This document shows positions 35,684 to 48,700 of a stretch of 64,000 nucleotides of DNA, piece after piece. Position 1 is the first letter of the stretch. The number at the start of each line of letters is the position of its first letter. Origin of the DNA: Serripes groenlandicus (lineage: Eukaryota > Mollusca > Bivalvia > Cardiida > Cardiidae). Location: the NCBI GenBank assembly GCA_031761405.1, contig JASEVX010000001.1, positions 113,282,416 to 113,346,415 on the forward strand. The letters run 5' to 3'. The notes beneath the pieces are model-generated. The model was not told where the DNA came from, did no database searches, and saw nothing but the letters and a program-made list of their open reading frames with translations. Position numbers and translations under genes: made by a program.

Positions 35684-37913
35684 GAGGGCCATGATGGCCC
35701 TGGATCGCTCACCTTAATTTTACAATGTACTGTTATGCAAAACACATCAAGACAGTTATTCAGAATGCAACCTCCAGTGTTAACAAGATTTTCCTTCATT
35801 TGGCCTAGTGATCTATAAATTATTTTTCCTGATATGACCCATATTCCAACATGGACTAGATATCATCAAAACAACATTCTGACAGATTTTCAACTTGCTC
35901 AAAGTAAAAATGCGGCCTCCGGAGTTTGAACAATATTTTCCTTTATTGACCTTGTTTCTGACCCCCATATGACCCATATTCGAACTTAAACTAGATATCA
36001 TTTAGACAAACATTCTGACCAAATTTCAAGATGCTTAAGCAAAAAATGCGGCATCCAAAGTGTTAACAAGATTTTCCTTCAGTTTGCCCTAGTGACCTAG
36101 TTTTTGACCCAGCATGACCCGTATTCGAACTTGACCTAGATATCATTCAGCTCAACATTCTGACTAAATTTCAAGCTGCTGAAGCAACAAGCAAATTCAG
36201 AGAATTATGGTCCCCCGCTTTGGGGGTCTTATTGGTTGGGTTGCAACGCTTCCTGGCACAAGGTCAAAAATATGGGTACTGATGGAAAGGGCTTGTCACA
36301 AGGAATACATATGTGAAATATGAGAGCACTACCTCTTATGGTTCAGAAGTTATGATAAAGATTAAAATTGTGGAAATGTAGGTCAAAGGTCATGGTGAAG
36401 GTCAAAAGGTCAAATATTTGGTACTGATGGAAAGGGCTTGTTGTAAGGAATACACATGTAAAATATGAAAGCAATACTTGTTATGGTTCAGAAGTTATGC
36501 TCAAAGTTAACATTTTGGAAATGTAGGTCAAAGGTCATGATGAACGTCACAAGGTCAAACATATGGGTACTGAGTGAAAGGGCTTGTCACAAGGAATACA
36601 CATGTGAAATATAAAAGCCCTACCTGTAATGGTTCAAAAGTTATGATCAAGGTTAAAGTTTTCAAAATGTAGGTCAAAGGTCACGGTCAAAGGTCAGAAG
36701 GTCCAAAAATATGATACTGACGAAAAGGTCTTGTCACAATGAATACACATGTGAAATAAAAAAGCCCTACCGGTTATGGTTCAAAAGTTATGATCAAGGT
36801 TAATATTTTTAAAATGTAGGTAAAAGGTCAGGGTCAAGGTCACAAGGTCAAACAAATTGGTATTGATGGAAAGGGGTTGTCACAAGGAATACACATGTGA
36901 AATATGAAAGCAGTACCTATTACGGTTCAGAAGTTATGACCAAGGTTAAAGTTTTTGTGACAGCGTGACTGACGGACGGACTGACGGACGGACTGACGGA
37001 CGGACTGACGAATGAGAAATAATAGTCCCCACGCTTTCGCTAAAAGCGGGGGACAAAAAATACAGCTTCTACGGTGTAAACAAGATTTCCCTTCAATTTG
37101 GCCTAGTGACCTAGTTTTTGACCCGGCATGACCCATATTCGAACTTGACCTAGATATTTAAAACACAAACATTCTGACAAAATTTCAAACTGCTGAAGCA
37201 AAAATTGCAGCCTCTGGAGTGTTAACAATATTTTCCTTCAATTTGACCTAGTGACCTACTTTTTGACACGACATAACCCATGTTCGAACTTGACCTACAT
37301 ATCATCAAGACAAACATTATGATAAAGTTTGAAAATGCTCAAGTTGAAAATGTGGCCTCTAGAGTGTTAACAAGATTACCCTTCAATTTGGCATAGTGAC
37401 CTAGTTTTTGACCCGGCATGACCCCTATTCGAACTTGACCTAGATATCATTCAGCTCAACATTCTGACTAAATTTCAAGCTGTTGAAGCAAAAAATGCAG
37501 CTTCTACAGTGATAACAAGATTTCCCTTCAATTTAGCCTAGTGACCTAGTTTTTGACCCGACATGACCCATATTCGAACTTGGCCTAGATATCATTCAGC
37601 TCAACATTCTGACAAAATTTCAAACTGCTGAAGTTGAAAATGTGGCCTCCAGAGTGTTAACAAGATTTTGCTTCAATTTGACCTAGTGACCTCGTTTTTG
37701 ACCTCATATGGCCCAGTTTCGAACTTGTCCAAGATTTTATGGCGATGAATGTTCTGATACACTTTCATGAAGATTGGATGCAAAATGTAGCCTGTAGAGT
37801 GTTAACAAGCTGAAATGTTGACGACGCACGACTCACGACGCACGACGGACGGACGCCGGACAAAATGTGATCACAATAGCTCACCTTGCACTTCGTGCAT
37901 AGGTGAGCTAAAA
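35684..37913. mobile_element. Middle element of the nest
   Basis: Starts aacaagagggccatgatggc with a short hairpin, ends in a hairpin tagctcacct...tgcacttcgtgca...aggtgagcta (37879-37912). The interior repeats a unit with 'gtgacctagtttttgacccg' and 'attcgaacttgacctagata' many times. It interrupts the outer element between 'cttaa' and 'aaaaggtttt'. Confidence 0.65.
36187..37056. mobile_element. Inner element of the nest
   Basis: Starts aacaagcaaattcagagaat, with gtcccccgctttgggggtct near one end and aaagcgggggac at the other. The interior is about five decayed repeats of roughly 120-150 bp carrying aaggtca half-sites, followed by a (ACGGACGGACTG)n run. It splits the middle element between 'gaagcaa' and 'aaaatacagc'. 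A shorter derivative is at 55385-55627. Confidence 0.65.
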
Positions 37914-38333
37914 AGGTTTTAATGTGCAAGGTCACTGTGACCTTGACCTTTGACCCAATGACCTCAAAACAGATAGGGTTCATCTACTGGTCAGGCCCAA
38001 CCTCCATGTCAAGATTGAGGACCATAGGTTCAGGCATTGTTGAATTATCACTCAGACAAGCTTTGGTCTACAGACGGACCGACCGACAGACATGTGCAAA
38101 GCAATATACCCCTCTTCTTCGAAGGGGGCATAATTATGAATTTTACACAATTTACAAAAATTATTTTGAGCCAGTGGTTTAGGAGATATTCACTTCAGAT
38201 ATTTCTATTTAAGATATTGTGGCCATCTTTAGCAACATAGTATAATGTTTTGAGTAGTTTTAATGGAGGGCTACTCAAGGAATATTTGTGTGAAAATATT
38301 TTGCAAAAGAGTAAGTGGTTAAGGAGATGTCAT

Positions 38334-38565
38334 TTAACCCATTGCTTCACACAGACGACATTTGACACCTGTCATGAACATGACAGTTGAACACATTGCA
38401 ATAAAAGGTGAAATTGCTCAAAAAGAGCAGTTTCACCTTTTATTGCAATATTTTCAACTCTATATCAATACAAATTTTTCGGTTTAAAAGATTTTTGAAA
38501 TTGTTATTTGTCTGACGATTGTAAAGCAGACGATCTTTGAAAAGTCATGTGAAGTAATCAGTTAA
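38334..38565. mobile_element. TTAA-MITE second subfamily, full length
   Basis: 232 bp with TTAA on both sides. The left end ttaacccattgcttcacaca pairs with tgtgaagtaatcagttaa, and the stem is aaaaggtgaaattgctc/gagcagtttcacctttt. Confidence 0.8.
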
Positions 38566-39594
38566 AGATTTTTTTTAGTCTTGTTCGGTGAAACTGAATG
38601 GTTTGAGCAATTTTAGTTGAGGGCCATTTCTGAAACATTCTGGTGAAAATATTTTGAAATCGGACAAGTTCTTTCTGATAAAGAGATTTTAACTTAAAAT
38701 TGCCTTCGGACACCAGATAATGACTGATCACAATAATGATCACCCTGAGCACTTCTAGCTATAAAGACCACAATCCCTACATACAATGAAGTGATCAAAA
38801 CAATCACATTTCATCAATATTAATCAATTTTTATTCAGGAATCTTAAACTATTTTACATCTATGAATGAATCAATCACATGGTTAGCTTTTGAAATAAAA
38901 TCACATCTTATTAATTTTACATATTTTCAATAAAATAGACACTCAATTTACACTTGTTATAGATGACCAACTGATGAATGCAACTTTGGTATATTTCCTT
39001 TCAATCCCTCCCGTTGTCTCTTCCCTATCCCCTATCATTCCTGACTTTTAAACCTCAATAAATACATCTCTTTTTTTCTTTTGAAAAAACTTTGTTTACC
39101 ATATTGCACATATTTAACCATATACATTTTTACAACTTTAACATTGATAAGAAAAATAAATAAATAGAGTACTTGATTATTGTCCATTGTTTGATCCCTT
39201 TTCAAAAGCAGACACATTTTGATGCATCTGCAGCAATAAATGAGCAATTCAATGTCATAACAAATAAAGGGAAACTCTTTTCCATATGAAAACAAATCTG
39301 CATTTTGAAGGCTTCAATAACATCTAGGTATTTATGGAAAATCTCTCTGTAAATGGAAGTAGAACTATTGAAAAGATTTGCAGATAAATCAAAATGTGTT
39401 TATTTTATTTAAATTGAGTTCAAAATATTGTAGGAAAGGTAACACTTATTGCTCATTACGATAAATTTCTCCACAATATTTTAAAAACTCTTCTGCTGAT
39501 TCCTTTTTTTGAAATGCGTCTGCAAGGAGGAAGGATGACAGCAACGAGGTCAACTGTTACTTTTTAATCCTTATTAGAACGTCTTGAATGAACC
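38566..39594. other. Intergenic stretch downstream of gene 2
   Basis: AT-rich, with one decayed TTAA-MITE (about 39270-39530). No gene supported. Confidence 0.5.
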
Positions 39595-39735
39595 CTAATA
39601 AACATAGAGATCTGGAAACTGTATATCAAATATTGTTGCTGGTGCATCCGTCTTCTTCTTCAACGTGCCTGGACTCTCTGAACCTTTCGAAACCATCGAG
39701 AGTATCTCATTCAACTTGTTGTGGAAATGGTTAGA
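39595..39735 (-). CDS. Gene 2 last exon
   Basis: Acceptor tctccttgcag, entry phase 0. It encodes 46 residues from SNHFHNKLNEILSMV through a Ser/Gly/Lys-rich linker to IFDIQFPDLYVY and TAG. A possible polyadenylation hexamer (AATAAA on the minus strand, 39399-39404) lies about 190 nt downstream, inside a MITE copy. Confidence 0.8.
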   Translation of the reverse strand, partial: SNHFHNKLNEILSMVSKGSESPGTLKKKTDAPATIFDIQFPDLYVY

Positions 39736-42700
39736 CTGCAAGGAGAAATGATGGGAACATGAAGTTTTCATTTACCCTTTCCCAAATACAACACATCTGT
39801 GGCAGTATAGAAATCTTTATAAACAACAAGTGCAAGTGAGCAATCAAGGCCCTGTATCGCCCATCTGCATTATAACATCATGGCAGCTATCTCCTGCAGA
39901 GCTAGGAAATTTATCTAAAATAATTTTGAAATTGAGCCAGCAGTTTTGATGCTGGTTAATCCATCCCAAATGTAGTTGATTTGTAAAAATATAGAAACTC
40001 TCTCTATAAACGAAAGTAATGTTATCCTATAGAGATGACAGTATTGTTTCGAAAGAAGAAATAAATCATAAGCAATATCTTCTTTTGCAACAATATTTTC
40101 AAAAGTCATCTGCTGCAAATGCATCTGCAGGTTGAAAGGGTTAACCATTTCCCTCATATAAACGCTTTCGGACGCCTCTGCAGCAGGCGGCTTTTTGAAA
40201 ACATAGTGACAAAAGAAGAAATTGCACAAAACGTGCAATTTCTCCTTTTGCCACAATGTTTTCCACTTTTAGTCATAGGTTGTCCATTCAATTATGGAGA
40301 TTTCCTATGTTTTGACAAAATACGTTCAAAGTCGTCTGCTGCAGAATTGTCGTATGAGGGAAAGGGTTAAAGAATTTTCTATTCTTTAGCTCTTTTATGC
40401 AGAGTAGCATAATGGTTTGAGTACTTTCTGTAGAGGCATATCTGTGAACTTGTTTTGGACAGCAATGTAATAGGCGTAATTGTTCACAGATATTTTATGT
40501 TTTTAAGCACTGGTCGCACTCTAGTGAATCAGAACAGAACAGCTTGAACAATTTTGGTAGAGAGCCTTCTAAGGTATATTCAATTGAAATTATTTTTAAA
40601 TTGGTCCATTGATTTAGGAGGAAAAGTTATCTGAAGAAAATTGAGAAGGGATAGCCTGATGACAACATTATGAGCAATTTCTCATTTTCACATATTTGTT
40701 ATAACTTTTTTGAATAATTAAACTACTTTTATAGAATTTTTTCGCTTTGACATTTAAAATGTCAATAGCAAGTAATTATAACCAGCCAAGACACTTCACG
40801 TTATAAAGCATTGTGGAAAATATATGTTTTCTGACACTGCCTAAAAATTAAAAGTTCATTTGTTTAATGTCAAGGTTTAATCGGATTTGATACTTTAACG
40901 GAAAGTGTAAATTTCCTGTACCTTTGCTTCAGATCTCGCCACAATCTCTTCAAATGGTGCAGTCCGGAATGTTCGTAATATCTCATGTCTTCTCCTCTCT
41001 TCTTCTGCTTTCTTCATGGACCCATCTTCAGCTATAAAATTTACACCCCACAGCTTTAATGCTTCCCCACATGCAGACACATTTCAGCATATCTGCAGCA
41101 GACAACTTATGAAAACATTGTGGCAACAGGAAAAATTGCTCATGATGATCAATTTCTCCTTATGCCAGAATGTTCCCATTATATTCAATAGTTAAATTTT
41201 AATTTTAAAAGATTTTCTTCATTAATCCTAGTTAGATATTTTCAATTCGTCTGCTGTAGATTTGTTGTATGTGGGAAAAAGCAAACTACTCAAACACCAT
41301 TAATAAAAGGTAAAGCAAATTACAAGTATCCATATTTCATCAAATGTGATAATTCATTGATTTGTAACGTTTTTCAGTTATTATACCCTCATTTATAGAA
41401 TTATTTCATGTTATATCCTAGATGTTTCCAAAGTCTTCTGTTGCTGAATTGGTGTATGTTGGAAAGGGTTAAGTAAAACACAGCAAATAGTGTGTCGTAA
41501 ATACAGCTTTTAACATGTATAAAATTGTTCAATCCCTGAATTGAAGAGGCATTAACTTTATGTTGAGTGATCCAAGATTGAAGCCACATCGTTTATAACT
41601 TTGAAGAAAAGAGAGCATAACCCAATTATGAACCAAAGTCGAGTTAAATAAACATTAATGAATAATGCTTGGCTGAATTAAGGACCTTGCATTTCTAGAG
41701 AGACAATGTATACAGACTATAAATTTCAAAGCAACATTCAATTATATTGAACACAAAAATATCACATATTGCAACCCATGCATAAAGACAACGATTGAAA
41801 ACAAGAGCACCATTAACCCTTTCCCACCAAAAATGTGAAATATCTCCATAAACGAAAAAGTTTAATCATTAAATAGAGTTGAAAACATTGTGGCAAAAGG
41901 GGTAATTGCTCATCATGAACAATTTCTCCTTTTACCACAATGTTTTCAAAAGTCGTCTGCTTCAAATGCGTCAGAATACGTCTGCAAGTGGGAAAGGGTT
42001 AAAGTCCTATAATAATATTGGACACCAAATTTAACAGATTTTATATAGTTTTCAATGTTATAACTCTAGATATAAAAGTAAAATTAGCCCCAACCCGGCC
42101 GGGTAGCTCAATTGGTAGCGTATCTGACTCGTGATCTGGAGGTCACGGGTTCGATACCCGGTTGCGGCGACATTCTTTCGGGCGATGTTTTCCATTGCCT
42201 CTCACCTCTGATCTATGTGAGAAAGTAGTCAGTGGCTTCGAAAGAATGTTGTGTAAGTACTGGTGTGGGAAAGCCAGGAAAACATGGGTAGGTGCACTGA
42301 CCGCCGTGATATGACCAAAGCTGTTGAAAGCGGCGTTAAACTCCAAACAAACAAAAATTAGCCCCGACCCCTGGCCACTTTATTTCTGAACATTTTGGAA
42401 TCATTTGAACAGTCTCGGAAGAGGTTGACCCAAGGAACAGTTGTGTTAAATTATTTTCAAGTCTGGCCAATACTTTTGGACAAGAAGATTTTTAAAATTT
42501 CACTAAATACACATATAAGGTGAATGCTTACAGGGTGACTTGTAAACTATGGCCAGAATTCAATCAAACAAGGACACTGCATAGTTGGGCTTTCTCTTAC
42601 AACCTAAGTATGATTATCCTCAGTGGTATGATTTTCTATATATCATACTCACTAGATATTTTTATAGATACCTGCAGTGATCTTGACCTTTGACTGTAAT

Positions 42701-45700
42701 ATTCTATAAGGTATATCTTCTCACAATGAGGAACAAGTATGCCAAGTATGATTATCAACAGTTGTATGGTTGATTATATATGTTTCTGCCCACATGTACA
42801 CAAACCCACAGATGCATGGCAGTGTTACTATATCCCCTTCAAAAGGCCTTGTGAAGGGATAATAAGAGGGCCATGATGGTCATTGTTTGCTGAATTAAGT
42901 ATCATCATCATACTTTTTGACAAACCAAGGCTAATTTAAGGCATCTTGTATAATGTGAAATTGTGAATAAATCAATATTCGTTGATTCTTCAAGCTAAGT
43001 GGTTTCTGTAGAAAAGGATTTTTAAGTTTGTATTTTTTCCAATAAGACATAAGGGCTATGATGGCCCTGGATTGCTCACCTAAGTTATGCAATGTGATTT
43101 GTCATGCCAACCACAATAACTCATTTGGTTTTTAGACCAATCAACATGGCCTGAAAAATTATTTGCAAATAAGCCAGATAAGTTCAGGAGAAGAATTTTA
43201 ATGTTTTCTCTTTAGCCATAAAAGCCGGAATTTTAAATTGAGTACTTTAAAAGGATGCTTGCATTTAAGTTTGATTACAATTGGTCAAAAGGTTACAGGA
43301 GAAGATGTTTTCTTGAATTTTAGACAAGCAATAGACAAAGGCTGATCGCGAAAAATTACTTCAACCACTAAAGCTGAGGGAAAGCCGGAAATATTGAATC
43401 TAAAAGTTCAAAGTAATTCAAATCAGGGAAAGGCCCTTAGATATCTTACCCAACATCTTTTTCAGTGATTCAACTGTCACTTCCTCACACAACTTTCTCT
43501 GAAAGGAATAAATTGTTCATTGACTGATAACCTTTTTCCACATGTAGACACATTTAGAAAACATTTTGACAGAATGAATTTCTCCTTTTGCCACAATGAT
43601 TTCAAAGGTACATTCAATAATTATACATTGTTCTTTCATTATTAGAGATTTTCCACATATTTGTCCAGATGCTTTCAAAGTCGTCTGCTGCATACTTGTT
43701 GCATGTGGGAAAGGGTTAAATACCAGAATTATATTTTGAGAGATAGTTTCCCATGTAAACTACATTCTATCACATGTGATGACATTCCTGTATATATTAA
43801 CAAGCACATATCAGGAGTTTGTTGTTGGCAAATAAATATCACTAGGTATAGATCTACCATTTTAAAAGTTCAATTAGAAAAAACAAACATTTGTAGATTA
43901 GTTAGATAATTCCCATCCAATGATATCGCTTTATTTCATTGAAACAAGAATTTTTAATTTCACAAAGTAGTTTTATATATAGCAATTTTTATTTGGCTCG
44001 AGTAATTTTGCGCACTCTTCCAATCATTGATGAGTAAGAGAGAATATAGAACACATGAAAAGGTAGCCAGTGTGCTACCACAATATAACTGAGATGTTTG
44101 ACACATTTGGATGCATCTGAGCTGACGACTTATATAAATCATTGTGACAAACAAAGAATATTACTTACAAATTTATAATTAACAAATTCTACTTTTGCCA
44201 CTATGATTTTCAGCCTTTTTCTATTTATATACTTCCACATAAAAAACATTTTCTATATTTTTCCATTTAAGGTTTTTGCAAGTTGTATGCTGCAGATTTG
44301 TGAAAAGGTTAATAAATACATGTACTCAGATCTATCAAAGAAAGTCTTGTAACTGCGAATGACCTACCCTGACGAGTATAGGGGAGCCCTCAGCACTTTC
44401 AATATCCAATGTGATAGACTGTATATCACTCATACTTCTTCCATCTGTATCTACATAAAACACATATGGTAATCATTGTTAAGATGTAATTACTCACTAA
44501 AATAGCTTCTTCAACCTACAGTTTGGAGCAAAAAGTATTGGTTAAAATGGGGAAGTCTTATTGGAACAGTTTGCTCTTCAATAAATGATTTGAAACACAA
44601 AATGTAAAAATGTGATGTGATTTGCTATAAAATTAAGGTATATGAATTGCTCTTCAATATTTACATGAACCAAACTTTTTGTTGGGATAATCCGAGAGTT
44701 TTTCCTTTTAGACAAAAACACATACATTCAAAACTTTTAATTCTTTTTAAACTACTAACAGGTAGAAACATTGTGAAAGAAATAAAGCATTGCACATGAT
44801 GAATTTAAGACTCTCTATCGTTTTTAATGTATGCAGATTTAACCCTTTTCCCTCATGCAGGTACAGATGCATTTTTATACATCGAACTCGTATTTTTACC
44901 TAGATGTATTCAGAGAAGTCAGCTTCAGATTTCGAGGGCTTGGCGGAAAAGGGTTGTAACTAAAAACCTATTTTGAAAACCCTGGTTTAGGGGCAATTTT
45001 GACCCCTTTGTAAACAATGCAAATTTACGTGCCGTTGCTCTGAACGAGCAATGGCACCTAAATTTCCATTGTTTACCAAGAAAAAAATTATTTAACGCTT
45101 ATAAAAGACTTTATGGCGAGGAGATTAACCTTGGTAAATAAATACCAATTTCAGTTACAACTGTTTCACGCCAAGCCCTTGATTTGCTGTATATGGTGGG
45201 AAAAGGTTAACGTTAGAACAGCATTATGAGGTAGGGCTAAAAGATTTGTGTACAGACCATACATACCCAATAATTCTGTAATATTAAATGCATTGTTATA
45301 AAAGCTTTGTAACATAAAAACTGACCTGGATCAATTCTAAAACAAGAGGCCCAAAGAGGGTCAGTAATCACTCCACTGCATAAACCAAAAGCATCTCTAC
45401 TAAATAATTTGAAAATCAGAGGATAATTTCAAATTGGTCCAGTGGTTAAAGAGGAAAAGTTGTTTAAACTAAAAGTTTACGCACACAAGCACTGACGGAC
45501 GGCAGAAAATTTGAAATGACATGAGGTTGACTGGCTTTCAGCCTGTGGAGCTTAAAACAACAATGTAATGGTTGCTTTGATCATATTGAATACTTGTAAA
45601 GTTGATTTTAGAATATAAGAGTTCCCCAAGGGCCTCCTTGTATGTAAGACTACATGACAAATAAGAAAGATCCTGATAAGACAGCACAAAACCAGAGGAT

Positions 45701-48700
45701 AGGTTGTATGTTATGTTGCCAGCACCATTTCAAATTGTTTTATAATATAATATATAAATGTAGACTACTTCAAATTGAAATTATGTAAAGAAAAGAAGAA
45801 AATTGACCAATAGAAGTCCCATTTTGAGAAGTGTCCATAAGATTAAGGGAAGTAAGAAAATGCTTACCTATTTTTACACAATATTTACAAAACTGTAGCA
45901 AAGTCACTATTTATGTTTTTTATCACGGAAAAAGTGAAGCATTTTAAAATCACATCTCTATCAGAGTTTTGAATATGCCTTACTATCTAAGTAACAAATT
46001 TATGGAAATTCTCTTTAAATGAAAGGCTATTTATTAAAAACGGATGAAAACATTGTGGCAAAAAGAAGATCTTGCTTATAATAAGCAATTTCTCCTTTTG
46101 CATCATTATTGTCAAGTCATCTTCTGCAGATGGGTCAAAAGGGAAACACTATTTTAGAAAGGGATGAACAAGTGTTTGTACAACTGCATTCTAAAGTGTA
46201 AGCTACAAGTAACACATTATATATTTCAAGAAGTTGAATTAGTCAAACAAACACTGTATTAACCTACCACCAAATTATCATAAACCCAGCCAAAGCTTAA
46301 AAATTGATACACAGTTTACATACTGCTGCTTTTATTCACATACTTTATGATGATGCTGCTTTTAAATGCATACTGTATGATGTTGCTGCTTTTATATGCA
46401 TACTGTATGATGTTGTTGTTTTTATATACATACTTTATGATGTTGTTGTTTTTATATACATACTGTATGATACTGCTGCTTTTATACACATACTTTATGA
46501 TGATGATGCTTTTTATATACATACTTTATGATGCTACTTCTTCTATATAAATACTGTATGATACTGCTGCTTTTATACACATACTTTATGATGCTGCTGC
46601 TTTTATACACATACTGTATGATACTGCTGCTTTTATACACATACTTTATGATGTTTCTGCTTTTATATACATACTGTATGAGGTTGCTGCTTTTATATAC
46701 ATGCTGCTTTTATATACATACTGTATGATGTTGTTGTTTTTATATACATACTGTATGATACTGCTGCTTTTATACACATACTTTATGATGTTGCTGCTTT
46801 TATATACATACTGTATGATGTTGCTGCTTTTATATACATACTGTATGATGTTGTTGTTTTTATATACATACTTTATTATGTTGTTGCTTTTATATACATA
46901 CTGTATGATGTTGTTGTTTTTATATACATACTTTATTACGCTTTTTCTTTTGTATAGATACTTTAAAATTATGTTGTTTTTATATAGATACTTTATCATG
47001 TTGTTGTTTTAATACAGCTACTTTATAATGCTATTGTTTTTGGGTATATACTTTATGATGTTGTTGTTTTCATACAGATACTTTGTAATGCTGTTGTTTT
47101 GTATAGACACTTTATGATGATGCTGCTTTAATAAACATATTTTATAATTCTGTTATCTCTGGATACATACTTTATGATGCTGCTGCTTTTATACACATAC
47201 TTTATGATGCTGGTTTGTTTTGTAAAGATAAATAATGATGCTGTTTGTTTTTTTATAGATACTTTATGAGGTTGTTGTTTTAATACAGTTACTTTATAAT
47301 GCTTTTGTTTTTGTATAGATACTTTATGGTGTTGTTGTTTTAATACAGATACTTTTTAATGCTATTGTTTTTCGATAAATACTTTATGATAGATACTTTA
47401 TGATGTTGTTGTTTTATTACAGATACTTTATAATGCTATTGTTTTTTCATTGATACTTTATGATGTTGTTGTTTTAATACAGATGCTTTATAATGCTATT
47501 GTTTTGTATAGATACTTTATGATGCTGCTGTTTGATAAACATATTTTATAATTCTGTTATCTCCGATTACATACTTTATGATGCTGCTGCTTTTATACAC
47601 ATACTTTATAATGCTGGTTTGTTTTTTGTAAAGATACTTGATGCTGCTGCTGCTTGTACACACATATGTTTATGATGCTGTTGATTTGAATAGATGATTA
47701 TTAATGCTTTTTTTTGTATATTTATTTGATGGTTTTGTTCTTATATAAATACTATTTGATGATGTTGCTTTCAAATCAATTCTTTTTGATGATGTTGCTT
47801 TCAAATCGATTCTTTTTGATGATGTTGTTTTCAAATTGATTTATTTTTATGCTGTTGTTTTTATTTAGATACATTTTTATGATGCTATATTTATATAGAT
47901 GCTCTTTGATACTGTTGCTTTTAAAAGACACCTTTTCATGATGTTGTTGATATATAAACACTGATTGATGCTGGTTTTTTTTACATATATTTTTTTTATG
48001 CTGCTGTTTCTATCTAGATATTTATTTCTGCTACTGTATATGCAGTTGCTTTTAAACAACACTTTTTGATGCCGTTGTTTCTATATAGACTCTAATTGAT
48101 GCCATTATATATATGTAGATACTTTTGATGCTGCTTTTTCTATATAGACAAAGGTTGTTGCCATTGTTTATATAGGATTTTTGATGTGGTTGCTTCAATA
48201 TGAATACATTTGATGCTGCTTCTTCTATATATATACTGATTGATGCCATGGTTTAGATATACATAATATATATACTTTTGATGTGTTGTTTTTATACAGA
48301 TACTTTATAATGCTATTGTTTTTGTATAGATACTTTATGATGTATATATATGCTAATTGATGCTATTGCTGTTACATGCATACTTTTGGTTGTTCTCTCT
48401 CTCCCTCTTTCTCATTCTGTCTCTGTCTGTCTCTTTCTGTCACTGTCTCTTTCTCATATATACTGTTTGATGCTGCTGTTTATACATTTACTATTTTTGA
48501 TGTTGCTGTTTGGTTCAAATTGGATTTTGTTACACTATTGTTTCTATATAGACACTTATTGATGCTGTTGTTTTTATTTATACAATGCTTACTGGAACTA
48601 TTTCTATATACATGTAGATACTTTTTAATGTTGCTGTTTCTATACAACTTTTTGTGTCACCCTGCATAGCATGGTAGGCACTTAGGGATTACCTTTTTTT

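Larger units (their letters stand above)
35352..38135. mobile_element. Outer element of a three-level nest
   Basis: Starts caagagatgtttgtcaaaca and ends at the hairpin-like ctcttcttcgaagggggcat. It contains a duplicated unit of about 145-155 bp (35385-35680) with gttcatctactggtcaggcc, whose third copy (37920-38060) lies beyond the inserted middle element. The type is uncertain; these are common non-coding repeats in bivalves. Confidence 0.65.

Noticed and set aside
42097..42172. tRNA gene
   Set aside because: A and B boxes are present but the acceptor stem does not pair and the sequence continues into a SINE body with target duplications.
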